Positions 1-11,221 of a DNA stretch of 64,000 bases are shown here, piece after piece. The DNA is from Panax quinquefolius (lineage: Eukaryota > Streptophyta > Magnoliopsida > Apiales > Araliaceae). The position numbers were made by a program, and so were the translations under genes. Within the stretch, counting starts at the first letter, position 1, and every line of letters begins with the position of its first letter. A model generated the notes under the pieces. The model saw only the letters and a program-made list of their open reading frames with translations. It was not told the origin of the DNA and did not search any database. Location of the stretch: NCBI GenBank assembly GCA_020205615.1, contig CM035170.1, forward strand, positions 61,369,322 through 61,433,321, in the 5' to 3' direction.

Positions 1-505
1 TTTATTCTAGTTTGGTTCACTAGAGCCACCAAGTGAACCAAAAGGTCAAACCCCCCAAGGGGTGCAAGAATTAATATTTAAATATAACTATTACATTTAA
101 ACCCGGGCTCCATTACAAATGCGGGTCTTCACGCTCTCCTTGCTCCTTGATCTCTAATTCATCAAAATTAATTCTAACTATTCCTATTACAAAACTATTT
201 AAAATAAATAGAAACCTTGATCGTGATCGAGGGAAATGCATAGGAGGGAGATAGAATTTACATTAAGAAAAATTAGAAGGGCGAAATCTGCAGACCCCAT
301 TTAATAAAACCCATACATTCGTGCATCCAACTAAAATAAAATCCAATCATATTGAATTGATAGTCCATAATCAATCCAATTTATTATCATACACATCATC
401 ATATGCATCGATAAATAACATTCATCTCATGAATAATAAACATTTAATATATATATTGATATCATTTAATGGGCAAATTTAGTTAGTATAAAATCTATTT
501 TGAAT

Positions 506-1066
506 CAAAACAAACTCCTTTATTTTAATCCAAATTTAAATCAAAATAAAACTATTTTATTTTAATTTATCCAATTTTGAATAAAATAAACTATTTTATT
601 TTAATCAAAATTTTAATCAAAATAAACTCCTTTATTTTAATTAATTATGGAATCGATTCAATTCCATGTAAAAAAAAAATAAACTCTAATTAAAATAAAC
701 TCTTTTATTTTAATTAATTATGAAATCGATTCCATGTAAAAAAAAATATTAAAGGAAACGGGATTATATTTTCTATTCACAAATAAACTCTTTTATTTTG
801 AATAATATGAAATCTTATTTCATATCTAAATAAACTCCTTTATTTAAAGCATGAAACATGGATTCACTTTCCTATTGACAAATAAACTCCTTTATTTTAG
901 GAAAAATAAAATCCAATTTCAACTCCAATTAGTTATCATGGAATCCAATTCCAACTCTAATTAGTTAGCATGAAATTTAATTTTAAAATTAAAATAAACT
1001 TTTTTTTATTTTTAATATTAAAATAAACCTTTTATTTTAAAATTTAAAATAAACTTTTATTTTAAT
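506..1066. repeat. Dispersed array of 11 short AATAAA/TTTATT palindromes
   Basis: About eleven degenerate copies of a 20-25 bp unit, consensus AAAATAAACTCCTTTATTTT, start near 506, 542, 582, 618, 692, 781, 828, 880, 990, 1018 and 1046. Each unit is a self-complementary AAATAAA/TTTATTT pair around a CTCC or CT loop, so each could fold as a small hairpin. Spacing is irregular (about 30-110 bp), so this is not a simple tandem repeat. Both strands carry AATAAA in every unit. A related AATAAGACTCCTCTTATT palindrome occurs twice in the neighbouring LTR (near 2005 and 2245). Confidence 0.7.
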
Positions 1067-1441
1067 TATAAAATAATTAAAATATTATTATATATATATA
1101 TATATAATATATATATATATATGATTCCTTCCTTACAAAAAAATTTGTGATCCTATATTTTTTTTTTTATTAAAATGTATGACACTATTAAAAATTTCCG
1201 TGCATTACGCTTTGAATAAAAGTCTTGACCCTTTTTTTTTTTTTTTTTAAGCAAGCAATGCAACAAGTTTCTATGAGGCGGAGCCAAATTGTTTTTAAAA
1301 AGGTTGTAGCTTCAAAATTTCCGTGGATATCATATATAAACTTAAACATGTTGCTTTTTCAAAGGGACAAATAAATAAATTTGGCACCCTTTTTAATGAA
1401 AAGGTACCGTGCTATATTTTAAAAAAAAAAAAAGTATAGCG

Positions 1442-1476
<35 letters not shown>

Positions 1477-1572
1477 ATTTTATCTGATAAAATTATGCCC
1501 AATTAAATTGTTCTAAATACATATCAATATACATATCAAATCTGAATAATTAATAATTTGCATAAAGGTTTG

Positions 1573-1584
1573 GCTCTGATGCCC
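1573..1584 (-). other. Copia-B primer-binding site (tRNA-iMet type, degraded)
   Basis: The plus strand reads GCTCTGATGCCC, close to GCTCTGATACCA, the complement of the initiator-methionine tRNA 3' end that primes most plant Ty1/copia elements. It sits directly left of the LTR boundary and fixes the element on the minus strand. Confidence 0.6.
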
Positions 1585-1585
1585 T

Positions 1586-3462
1586 TTATTAGGTTTGTAA
1601 TATTCATAACGTGATCAAATTGCATAAAAAGTGCGAGCGTGTAAAAATCGAGTTTAAAAATTTACAAACCATATACTTATCATCATCCTTTATGCATAAT
1701 TATTAATTAAACGAAAAAGATAAAGAATAAATCATACCCTTGAAGATCGAGCTTCCTCGGTGCAAGTTCACCTCCAAATCCTTTCGCGTTCGATCTTGAA
1801 TCCACCGGTTTGGTTCCTTCCTTTGATCGGCGTTAGCCACCCAAATGTTTGGCCTCTGAGAGTGATCCACGAGGAAGAATAAAATTCGAAGAAGAAGGGT
1901 TGGTTGGCTAAACCCTAGTTTTCTATCTACATAGAAAAGTGTACTCTCTCCCCAAATTGGAATTATTACGTTGTAAAAGTCAACAACCCATACTACCACC
2001 CATAATAAGACTCCTCTTATTTATAGATGTGGGCAACCCACCTTAACAATTAAGGAATTGGGTTTATTTAATTAATTAATTCTTTTAATTAATTAAGCTC
2101 CCTAATCTTATTAGGGATAATTAATTAAACTCCTTTAACTAATTTTCCTCCCTAATCCATTAGGAATAAATGAAAGTACTTATATTAAATTAATTCCTAA
2201 ACTCTTTTAGAAATTAAAATAATAATAATTGTAATAATATTAATAAGACTCCTCTTATTAATTTATATTTAATATTTCTAAAATATTAAATAATAAATAT
2301 TAAGCTATTTAATTTATTCTATCACCATAGATTAAATTAAATATACTTAACATATATTATTACGATTATGCCATTAACTTCTTAAATAATTATTCTTCCT
2401 TTTATGGTGTGACCCTTTAGGTTCTCCATATTAAGCGGTTGTGAATAAATCAATTAGAACAATTCTAATCTTATTTAAATAAATAAATTAAACAATTAAT
2501 TTATTTAAATAATATTTATTCTCTGATAGGGATAAGCCTCCCTAGCGATCAACGACTTTCCGGATAATATAGATTTCAACATTAATCATTAAAGAACCTT
2601 TGAGTAAATAGTTCTTAAATACAATTCAATCCTTCCACCATCTGATGTCCCAATTAAATATAAGGCATGGAATTCTTGTCAAGTCTTATTTTATTTAATT
2701 ATATGTATTTACGACTCTTAAATGCACAACTCAAATAATGCAAATTAGAAACTCCTTTCTAATTTCATTACGCCTTAACCAAGAGGACTCTTTGGGTTGT
2801 CATTTATCGAATCACATAGGACATTTCTCTTCTTTTATTAAAAGTGGTAGATTCTTTATTGATCATACATTATCTCCATGTACAACTTATTATACCCAAG
2901 CATACCCTTTGATATACCCTAAGGGTCTTAAGGAATAAGTCAAAGTATAACTCATCATACACAAGATACTATGATGATCTCAAGTCCAAGGATCACTTGT
3001 CTTACTATCACTCTGAGAATTCCTATTGACAAGCAAATAAAACTCCATTAGGTATTCCTTAGCGAGCCACGTTCGATTGAACTTATTCTCTAATAAGCAC
3101 CTACATACTTGCTTTAGTGTCTCCACACAAATGATCATGAGATCAATCATCCTCATCCAATGAGCAAGCAGCGTATGTACCAATCTATCCGGATTCACTA
3201 ATCCCCGATTTAGTAATCCAACGATTGGGAACTATTTTAGTTTTAAGCTTTCTAAAATTTAGATCTCATTAGAATGATCATCATCATTATTCTAAAAGCA
3301 TTGCTTAAAACTATGGGTTTATCACATATTATAAAACAAACATCATGTAGATAATTAAAAGCCTTTAATAAATTAATACTTTTTATTAATAAATGAATAA
3401 GATTATTACAAAGTATATGCTTTATCATCAAACATGATTGGCTTGTATGCATACTACTTTCA
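1586..3462 (-). mobile_element. Copia-B 5' LTR (minus strand, about 1.9 kb)
   Basis: This is read as the 5' LTR of a minus-strand Ty1/copia element. Its left edge touches the primer-binding site and its right edge ends in TTTCA against truncated Tat-B gag. It shares the phrase GTGTGACCC-TTAGGTT (near 2408) with the Copia-A LTR (near 6467), so the two are related but distinct families. The left terminal TG is degraded. A TATA box on the minus strand near 2018 supports a U3-R-U5 layout. No ORF inside is credible. The right boundary is uncertain by a few bases, and no target-site duplication can be checked because the left end is outside the window. Confidence 0.6.
2018..2025 (-). promoter_or_regulatory. 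TATA box of the Copia-B LTR
   Basis: The minus strand reads ATCTATAAATAAGAGG across this site, a canonical plant TATA context. It lies about 440 bp from the primer-site end, as expected for a U3/R junction. Confidence 0.5.
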
Positions 3463-4218
3463 CTAGCTCCTCCCAGCTATGTATCTTGGAGTTGTCTAAT
3501 CTGGTGTACCGCGCTCGAGCTTCTCGAGTCAGACTTTTCTGAAACAGCTACATTCTGAGCATTTCATCCTCGGCATAAGATCCTAGCTCTCCAATGAATA
3601 CTTTCAAATATGTGTAAGGATCTCCCAATCCATGATACTTTTCAAAATCGGAGTTTTGAACTTTTCTTGATATTGAACCCCAGGGAAGATGCAAAGGTCT
3701 GAATATGAAACACTCCCATGTGCTCCAATCCCTTTGATAAACCAAATGGTCTCTTCCATTTATAGGACTTTCTTCCTGATATCACCGGTGTCTGGATCTT
3801 CTTTGAGATGGGTAATTTCAAGGGTTTTGTTTATTTTGTCCAACTCAGGTGTGGGCATTTCTTTATCCAGACCCTGGGTTCCTCTATGTGTAGAGGATTC
3901 TATATGTATGGGTGTTTGTGGACCTTGAGTGGACTTGTGTAGTTCTTTAAGCAGAACAACCAACTCTATAATATGGTTACCTAATCCTTCGAACTTCTTG
4001 CGAGAGACAGTAGTAGGAATAGACTAGCTAGATATAGCCACGCTTGGCTGTAGGCTTGTTGCCTTTTTGGACTTTGAACGGGTAATAGGACCAATTGCTT
4101 CCCTACAAAAAGACTTATGTAGTTTAGTCTTAGGGAATTTAGAAATGTTACATGCTATGTAATGTGTCCATTTAGGAGTATTATCCTGCAAAATGGATGT
4201 CAGTTGACAAGATAACAT
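3463..4218 (-). pseudogene. gag: Tat-B gag, N-terminal remnant
   Basis: The frames at 3548-3745, 3760-3963 and 4024-4218 on the minus strand together give the N-terminal half of a Ty3/gypsy gag polyprotein. The clearest match is GDPYTYLKVFIGELGSYAED, the plant retrotransposon gag-domain pattern of a YxGxGDPxxHL-like core followed by an acidic helix. Upstream lies a basic TRSKSKK segment typical of gag N termini. At least two frameshifts and several stops interrupt it, and the C-terminal half is removed by Copia-B. The start at 4218 is the first ATG of the open segment and is not certain. Confidence 0.65.
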
Positions 4219-4769
4219 GACAGGTTTTGATAAGAAAGGGAATGCATGTACACATAGTCCTTTATATTTCCATTACATTGAGGTTGACATGGAAATGAAA
4301 TTACAAGTAATTTGAAATGGGAAAGTATGAAGAGACTTCCCTCCACGTTTGGTTTATCAGAGGCTAACCTATCTTAGGCTACTCTCGAGGCTTTTTGGCA
4401 TGAAGGTTCCCAAATAATCGCAATTTACTTGACGAGAAGTTAATCCGGTCTTTCAACTGGAGGAATTTGGGTGGTACCTTTCTTGAGCCTCGTTGGAATT
4501 AGTCTCCTTACGAGTCCAGTAATCAAACACCGACATGATAGCCTTGGTGGAGGGACCACACAACATACATTCATATACAACGCGTCTCACCATATAGAAA
4601 TAATGACATGTTTAAAGCACTACTATAACAGGCAGATATAATACGAAGCACTAAGTGCAGTAAGTAAATGCATTAGTACACATTCATTCAAATGTAAATG
4701 CAACATCCACATACAAGCGGATAAACATTTTGAAAAGATTTTATAGCGACTTAAGCCCTCTTACTGGAT
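4219..4769 (-). other. Tat-B leader between primer site and gag, non-coding
   Basis: This stretch is colinear with 26660-27380 of Tat-A, including the phrase GGCATGAAGGTTCCCAAAT found in both copies. I see no coding potential. Confidence 0.55.
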
Positions 4770-4788
4770 GTCCCCAGCAGAGTCTCCA
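4770..4788 (-). other. Tat-B primer-binding site
   Basis: The minus strand reads TGGAGACTCTGCTGGGGAC. Tat/Ogre elements typically carry TGGCGACTCTGCTGGGGA here (tRNA-Arg type), so there is one clear substitution. The site lies two bases from the LTR start TGTCGACGTC at 4791. Confidence 0.7.
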
Positions 4789-4928
4789 CCTGTCGACGTC
4801 ATGATTTTTATTTGTCCCTTTTCTGTTCTTGTCTGTTGGTGTTCTCATGTTATGTGAGATTTGTTTGAAAAAACAAGTTGTGAAAAGGTTCGACATATTT
4901 ATGTCGACGATTTGACTATAAGAGTCAC

Positions 4929-5124
4929 GGTGCCTAACACCTTCCCCTCACATAACCAAGCCCTCGGACCCTAACAAATCTCGGTTTCACAGACCAACTA
5001 TTAACTCAACCGAGAAAAGGTTTGCACATAATCTAAGTGATGTGACACTGCGTAGTTGGTCTGTGAAACCGAGATTCGTTAGGGTCTAAGGGCTTGGTTA
5101 TGCGAGGGGAAGGTGTTAGGCACC
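4929..5124. repeat. 71-bp inverted repeat with 54-bp spacer
   Basis: The arms at 4929-4999 and 5054-5124 are reverse complements at 67 of 71 positions. All four mismatches are transitions and fall at three CpG sites in the right arm. The right arm corresponds to the normal LTR sequence present in Tat-A (9538-9610 and 27617-27688). The left arm replaces the sequence found there in Tat-A, so it is an inverted duplication private to this copy. Confidence 0.9.
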
Positions 5125-5651
5125 CCCCCCGACATCCATGGTAACACGGTGATCGCTACTTTTCATTTTAAACGTTTATCTGAATGTGTGTATGTGTGTG
5201 TAGGTCTATGTGCAATTATCTAGAAGTAGTGTTATGCCTCGTTTGCACCTATATACAAAGGGTTTGAATTTTGTATAAAAGTTCTGTTTTAACAAGATAT
5301 AGCAGTGATGTTTTGTAAAAGAGGTTTTTCAAACCCTTATGCTCAATATTAATTGAGGCCTTTGATACTTCTATTTTATTATGTGTTCGACTGAATTGCT
5401 TTTATTTTTGAGATGCGAAGCATCTTCGAGAAAATAAGATACATAGCAGTGTCGAATTCCTTGTGGGCATGAGTGCAGTCTAAGGAAATTCAAACACCGT
5501 GAATAATTTACAATGATCACAACTAAAAATGTCCATCACGGGAACCGAAAGTAGATTCAGGAGACTGAATCTGTGATCACATGATTCCTAGGCTCACATG
5601 ATGATGCAGTATGTATGAAAAGTTTGTAAATGCTTATATATATAATAGTTG

Positions 5652-5653
<2 letters not shown>

Positions 5654-5706
<53 letters not shown>

Positions 5707-5747
5707 CGATCAACCGCCACAAAGTAAACTCCAAGCGGGACTAAATG

Positions 5748-5810
<63 letters not shown>

Positions 5811-5855
5811 ACGATTAACCACCACGAAGTAAACTCTAAAGTAGACTAAATGTAA

Positions 5856-5898
<43 letters not shown>
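5654..5898. repeat. LTR tandem units interrupted by long TA runs
   Basis: Three TA runs (5654-5705, 5751-5807, 5859-5898) alternate with copies of a GATYAACCRCCACRAAGTAAA unit starting near 5708 and 5813. The unit is the 60-bp tandem repeat also present in the Tat-A LTRs, and the TA runs sit at its 3' spacer. Long repeated Ile-Tyr frames over this region are simply translated TA. Confidence 0.85.
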
Positions 5899-5902
<4 letters not shown>

Positions 5903-7422
5903 AGGTTTTAGATAGAAACGCAAAATGAAATAAACCAATTAAAGGCAATTTTGAAACCCTAAAACAGGATCCATGCGAAAAATTCAATTAATTCAGATGT
6001 TAGAAATTATACCGATTGTTAAAGCTAGAATCGATGCGGTTGAATCTCCAACGCAATTCAAACGGACTGCGTCTCTACGGTATCTACACGAATGCTCCAC
6101 ATGAATCGTCCTACGATCTGTAGAAGAAGGAAACGCGGTACTAGCCACCAAGGATGAGGATTTTCTGAAACTGTTTTCTTTCTAGTCTCTCTAAGAGCGG
6201 CTAGGGTTTTGGTTAATAAATAATCCCTAAAATGGCTGCTACATATCATATATATAGCGATTAAAAGGAATTATTCAAAACCTAATTTAATAAAATCCGA
6301 ATTTATATATATATATATATATCTTAATTAAGTCTTACTTAATTAATATACCTATATATAAATTATCCTATTAATTTCAATTCGTAATTTAAATACTATC
6401 AATCATATTGACATATTTAAATATTTATAATTTAAATTAATTCTCTTTTAATTACATTCTATGTGTGTGACCCTATAGGTTATTATTACGTTGGCAATAA
6501 TTTTAAAATCATATTATAAAATTATAAATAGTGAGTGGCATCAAGTAATGCATCACTGCTACCCAAGTAATAATAAGATCGATGATTCGATGCAACCTTT
6601 TAGTGACCAATGTTTCAATGTAATTTAATCCTTTTAACCTTAATATCCTAGATTAAACTCGAGTCATGGAATGTGTCATACTCTTCATAATATAATCTGA
6701 GTTTTTCTTGATAAATGAGTAGACTATATGAAAAAAATCACTATTTGAGCATGGCCATACATTTCATAGTCCTACTCAATCAAGAGGCCTATGGATATCA
6801 CCTCTAATACATAGGAGGGTTAAATTCCATCTAGATCACTCATATTACTCACACGAGTCATGATGTACCCAATAATCACCTTTATAGTCCACCCTATTAA
6901 AGGTGACATTTGAAGATATCAAAGTACATAAATTCCGTGTAGAAATATAGTGATTTCGTGCCTGAGGACCATTACATCATTGTCACTATGAGAATTGCTA
7001 ATGACACTTTCGCATAATGCTCCACATAGAATTCTCATGGTGGAGTCTGCATCCGAGACATCGTTCTCTAACATGTACCTATGCATTAACTTAATATCTC
7101 ATATATTTATGACCAATGAGATTTGGTCATCAGTCAATCCACATACTAATCTTAATGCATCATTGTTGTCCCATCAACAATGATACTCGATCAGGGACAT
7201 TTAAGAACAATGATACTAATTGTAAATATATAATCTCATATTCAAGTCACATACTTGAAACTATATAATTTTATCAATATTCTAAGGATTTTATTATGTT
7301 AACATTTATATAACGTAGTAAATAAAACCATAATAAAATCATTCATTTATTCAATCAAATATACTATCAAAACGTTAAGCAATTATATCAAATAATTGGC
7401 CTCTAGGGCATAAATTCTAACA
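5899..7422 (-). mobile_element. Copia-A 3' LTR (1,524 bp, complete)
   Basis: The plus strand starts TGTTAGGTTTTAG and ends TTCTAACA, a TG...CA LTR. It matches the 5' LTR at 33236 (TGTTGGGTTTTGG start) and, in reverse orientation, the solo LTR at 45145-58594. A TATA-like CTATATATATGATATG on the minus strand near 6240-6255 is a plausible promoter. No genes lie inside. Confidence 0.9.
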
Positions 7423-7433
7423 GTCTCCCACTT
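7423..7433 (-). other. Copia-A polypurine tract
   Basis: The minus strand reads AAGTGGGAGAC immediately before the 3' LTR. It is the expected primer for plus-strand DNA synthesis and lies just after the pol stop codon. Confidence 0.8.
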
Positions 7434-7436
7434 GAA

Positions 7437-8336
7437 CTAGAGCCAATCACTCATGTATCTAATACCCATGGAACTAGTGTGACCGTCGTGCTTCTGCTGT
7501 GACAAAGCCTTCGTCAGTGGATCTGCAACATTATCATCTATTAGCACTCTTCCTATATGTACATCTCATCTATCAATGATTTCACGGATGAGATAGTACC
7601 ACCTAAGTATATGCTTTGATCATTGGTGAGATCTGGATTCCTTAGCCTGTGCAATGGCTCCATTATTATCACAGTATAGAGCCACCGGATCAACAATGGT
7701 TGGAACAACACCAAGTTCAGTGATGAACTTTTTAATCCATACAACCTCCTTGGCTGCATTAGAAGCAGGAATATACTCAGCCTTTGTTGTAGAATCAGCT
7801 ATTGTCTTTTGTTTCGAACTTTTCCAGCTAACAGCACCACCATTAAGGCAAAACACAAAACCTGACTGAGACTTATAGTCATCATTGTCAGTCTGGAAAC
7901 TAGCATCTGTGTAACCCTTTACTGCCAGTTCGTCTTCACCTCCATATACCAAGAATGAATCCTTAGTCCTTTTCAAGTACTTAAGGATATTCTTGACTGT
8001 CGTCCAATGACCTTCACCTGGATCCGACTGGTATCTGCTCGTCATGCTCAAAGCATACGAGACATCCGGACGAGTACATATCATTGCATACATGATAGAT
8101 CCAATTGCCGAAGCATAAGGGATCTTTCTCGTACGCTCCTCATCATCTTGTGATTTAGGACATTGGGCCTTAGAGATCTTTACACCATGAGTCACGGGTA
8201 AGTTTCCTCTTTTTGCCTCTTGCATGCTGAACCATTTCAACACTTTATCAATATATGTACTTTGACTTAGGTCGAGCATTTTTCTCGATCTATCTCTATA
8301 GATCCTGATACCTAAAAGCTAGGCAGCATTGCCCAA
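7437..8336 (-). pseudogene. pol: Copia-A RNase H domain of pol (C-terminal)
   Basis: This is the C-terminal part of copia pol, the Ty1-type RNase H that degrades the RNA strand during reverse transcription. Recognisable motifs in order are LSQSTYIDKVLK (end of RT), RPDVSYALSM, GYTDASFQTD (first catalytic Asp), TTKAEYIPAS (catalytic Glu) and YCDNNGAI (second Asp). The tail reaches a natural stop at 7437-7439, four bases from the polypurine tract. Premature TGA codons occur near 7617 and 7570, and a stop at 8323 separates it from RT. The catalytic residues are all still readable. Confidence 0.9.
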
Positions 8337-8975
8337 ATCTTTCATGGAGAAACATTTTCCTAACCATGTTTTTACAGCCTGTAAGGAAGGAATGTCATTC
8401 CCAATAATTAATATGTCATCAACATATAATACTAGGAATACAATGTGACTCCCACTAACCTTCTTATATACACAAGGTTCATCTTCATTTTTAATAAAGC
8501 TAAATTCTTTGACTGCTTCATCAAATCGAAGATTCCAACTCCGAGAGGCTTGCTTCAATCCATAAATGGATCGCTGCAGCTTACATACCTTTCCAGCATC
8601 CTTTGGAGTGACAAAACCCTCAGGTTGTGTCATATACACATCCTCAAGGAGATTTCCGTTAAGGAAAGCAGTTTTGACATCCATCTGCTAGATTTCATAA
8701 TCATAAAAAGTTGCAATAGCAAGTAAGATCCTGATGGATTTAACCATTGCCACTGGAGAAAATGTTTCATCATATTAAACACCTTGAATTTGTTTGAAAC
8801 CTTTTGCTACCAGTCGGCCTTTATAGGTTTGTACATTACCATCCATGTCGGTTTTCTTTTTGAAAACCCATTTGCACCCGATTGGTTTTACCCCTTCGGG
8901 TGGATCAACCAGAGTCCATACTTGGTTAGTATACATGGAGTCCATCTCAGATTTCAAGGCTTTAAGCCATTTCTA
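8337..8975 (-). pseudogene. pol: Copia-A reverse transcriptase domain of pol
   Basis: The sequence encodes a Ty1/copia RT (RVT_2 type). Visible motifs are WVFKKKTDMDGNVQTYKGRL (fingers), DETFSPVA, QMDVKTAFLNG (first catalytic Asp), IYGLKQASRSW and LVLYVDDILII (YVDD active site). In-frame stops occur near 8976, 8779, 8688 (a TAG where Trp precedes QMDVK in the family) and 8323. The frame itself is not shifted, so decay here is by point mutation, in contrast to Tat-A. Confidence 0.9.
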
Positions 8976-9338
8976 AGAATCTGGTCCATTCATAGCTTCT
9001 TGGTAAGAAGCAGGCTCATCTTGATCTATGAGCATCACATCGCCATTTTGAGTCACAAGATATCCATAATATCTCTCAGGCTCTTGGCGTGTCCTACCAG
9101 ATCTACGAATGCCTTGTGTAATTTGAGCAGGTTCACTTTCCACAATATCTTGTGGTTCCTGCTCACGTTCCAACTCAGGTTTAATGATATTTTGTGGTTC
9201 TCGAATTTCTTCGAGTTTTACTTTCCTCCCACTGTTTCCTTTAGAGACAAATTCTTTTCTTGAAAAATACCGCCTAGCAACAACCACTTTGTTCTCGGAA
9301 GGTTTGTAGAAATAATACCCTTTTGTTTGTTGCTTGGG
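8976..9338 (-). pseudogene. pol: Copia-A integrase C-terminal tail and RT linker
   Basis: The minus strand encodes the end of integrase (GYYFYKPSENKVVVARRYF) and the charged linker that leads to RT (RRSGRTRQEPERYYGY). It starts abruptly at the Tat-A boundary. The piece that should join it to the N-terminal part at 30129 (about 130 residues, including most of the catalytic core) is missing, so the Tat-A junction also carries a deletion. Confidence 0.8.
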
Positions 9339-10156
9339 TGTCCCTTTCAGTTACTTGTTCTTTGGTGTTCTCATTTTAGGTGAGATTTGTTTGAAAAAAC
9401 AAGTGAAAAAGGTCAAACATGTATAATGTCGACGATGGGATTTATTAAGAGTCGCCGATTGGTTTTTAAATGGTTGTACCAACCACAATGAGAAAAAGGT
9501 TTGCACATTGACCCGATGATGTGACAACGATATCTGGTCGTGAAAGCAAGAGATTCGTTTTTAGGGTCAGGGGACTTGGTTATCTGCGGGGGAAGGTGTT
9601 AGGCACCCCCAGACATCCGTGTTTACACGGTGGTGCCCTCTTTTCAAAAAACTATTATCTGAGTGTGTGTGTGTGTGTGTGGGTGTTGTGTGTTTTGTTA
9701 TATATGAAAGTTGTGCGAGGCCTCGTTCGAACCTATATACAGGGTTTGAATTTATGTAAAAATTCGGTTTTAGCAATATATGGCAATGATGTTTTATAAA
9801 AGAGGTTTTTCAAACCACGATGCTCAATAGGAATTGAGACCTTTTACACTCCCATTTTATTAAGTGGTAATTTGGATTGATTTTATTTGACGGATCTGAG
9901 GCATCCGTATGAAAAAATAATATATAAAAAAATAATCTTGACTTCCTCGTGGGTATGGAAACCATCGAGAAATCGAGACATCGCGAATAATTTACAAAGT
10001 ACGCTTACATTGAAAATGTCCATCACGGGAACCGAATCTAGATCGATGAGATGAATCTGTGATCACATGATTCTAGGCGCCTGAAATATTGCAATTTGTA
10101 TAAAAGCAATAAGCGGTATATATATAAAAAGCGGTAAATATATATATATCTGATAT

Positions 10157-10375
10157 GATCACCAACCACGAAGCACCTCCATGGGGGATCGAAATATAAA
10201 TAAAAGGCTGTAAATACGATCAACCATACGAAGGAAACTCGAGGCGGAATGAAAATGTAAATAAAAAGCGTAAATGCGATCAAGCCCACAGAAGTAAACT
10301 CGAGGCGGGACGAAATGTAAAGAAAAGCATAAAAAAGCGATCAAGCGCCACGAAGGGAACTCGAGGCGAGGACAA

Positions 10376-10380
<5 letters not shown>
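10157..10380. repeat. 60-bp tandem repeat in Tat-A 3' LTR (4 units)
   Basis: Units start with GATCA near 10157, 10218, 10278 and 10339, giving a period of 60-61 bp. Each contains CACGAAG...AACTCGAGGCGG...GAAATGTAAA with variation. The same array occurs at 28246-28464 in the 5' LTR, and two expanded units occur in Tat-B. Confidence 0.85.
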
Positions 10381-10910
<530 letters not shown>

Positions 10911-11213
10911 GAATGAAACCACGGATAGAAGTCAAGGCAAAAAGCAACAACCACGACTCTCAGCGTGTAGAAGGGTGTGTGCAAAGATGAAGAAAAGACT
11001 CTAAAGTGTGTGAGAAGGCTTACGGTGGTGATAAAAAAAGGCTTCTATATCTTTAGAGTGGGTAAACCTTTGGGCTTTTGTGGGTACAAAAGAGGCTATA
11101 TATGAGCTCACGGTGTTTGAAAGTGGGAAAATACCTTTGTATGGCGAGTCTGAGAGCAAATTGTGTGAGGTTTCCCCGTCTTTTTCTCTTAAAAATCAGC
11201 ACCCCAAGCCTCT

Positions 11214-11221
11214 TATTTATA
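11214..11221 (-). promoter_or_regulatory. TATA box of Tat-A 3' LTR
   Basis: The minus strand reads GCCTATAAATAAGAGG. The same box is at 29256-29263 in the 5' LTR and resembles that of the Copia-B LTR. It marks a likely U3/R junction. Confidence 0.55.

Larger units (their letters stand above)
1..1585 (-). other. Copia-B untranslated leader, non-coding
   Basis: This AT-rich stretch lies between the window edge and a degraded primer-binding site, so it reads as the transcribed leader of a minus-strand Ty1/copia element whose gag-pol is off the left edge. I see no credible coding frame on either strand. It contains homopolymer T runs (for example around 1450-1472), a short TA run near 1090-1122 and an array of AATAAA/TTTATT palindromes described separately. 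The assignment to a leader is inferred from position next to the LTR. Confidence 0.5.
3463..5898 (-). mobile_element. Tat-B: truncated Ty3/gypsy Tat-type element (gag start, leader, partial LTR)
   Basis: This minus-strand fragment is colinear with 26060-28500 of Tat-A: the start of gag, a leader, a primer-binding site and the inner part of the 5' LTR. It is cut on the left by Copia-B and on the right by Copia-A, so both copia insertions postdate it. The rest of Tat-B pol would lie beyond the left edge if it survives. Confidence 0.75.
4791..5898 (-). mobile_element. Tat-B 5' LTR, truncated by Copia-A
   Basis: The LTR starts TGTCGACGTC and shares the block from TTGGTGTTCTCAT to the AAGTAAACTC repeat region with both Tat-A LTRs (9360 and 27440 onward). 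Only the first 1.1 kb of about 2.7 kb is here, because Copia-A begins inside a TA run at 5899. The missing part is not found on the right of Copia-A, where the sequence has been rearranged. This copy has an inverted duplication not seen in the Tat-A LTRs. Confidence 0.75.

Noticed and set aside
1703..1999. 98-codon minus-strand frame
   Set aside because: It lies within the transcribed part of the Copia-B LTR, starts at the TATA-proximal region and has no recognisable domain.
4929..5124. Inverted repeat as a DNA-transposon terminal repeat or bacterial-type terminator
   Set aside because: One arm is ordinary LTR sequence in two other copies, there is no duplication of flanking target bases, and the setting is plant nuclear.
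5630..5825. Frames of repeated Ile-Tyr on both strands over TA runs (also at 10159-10950 and 28542-28985)
   Set aside because: They are translations of TA dinucleotide repeats and not proteins.
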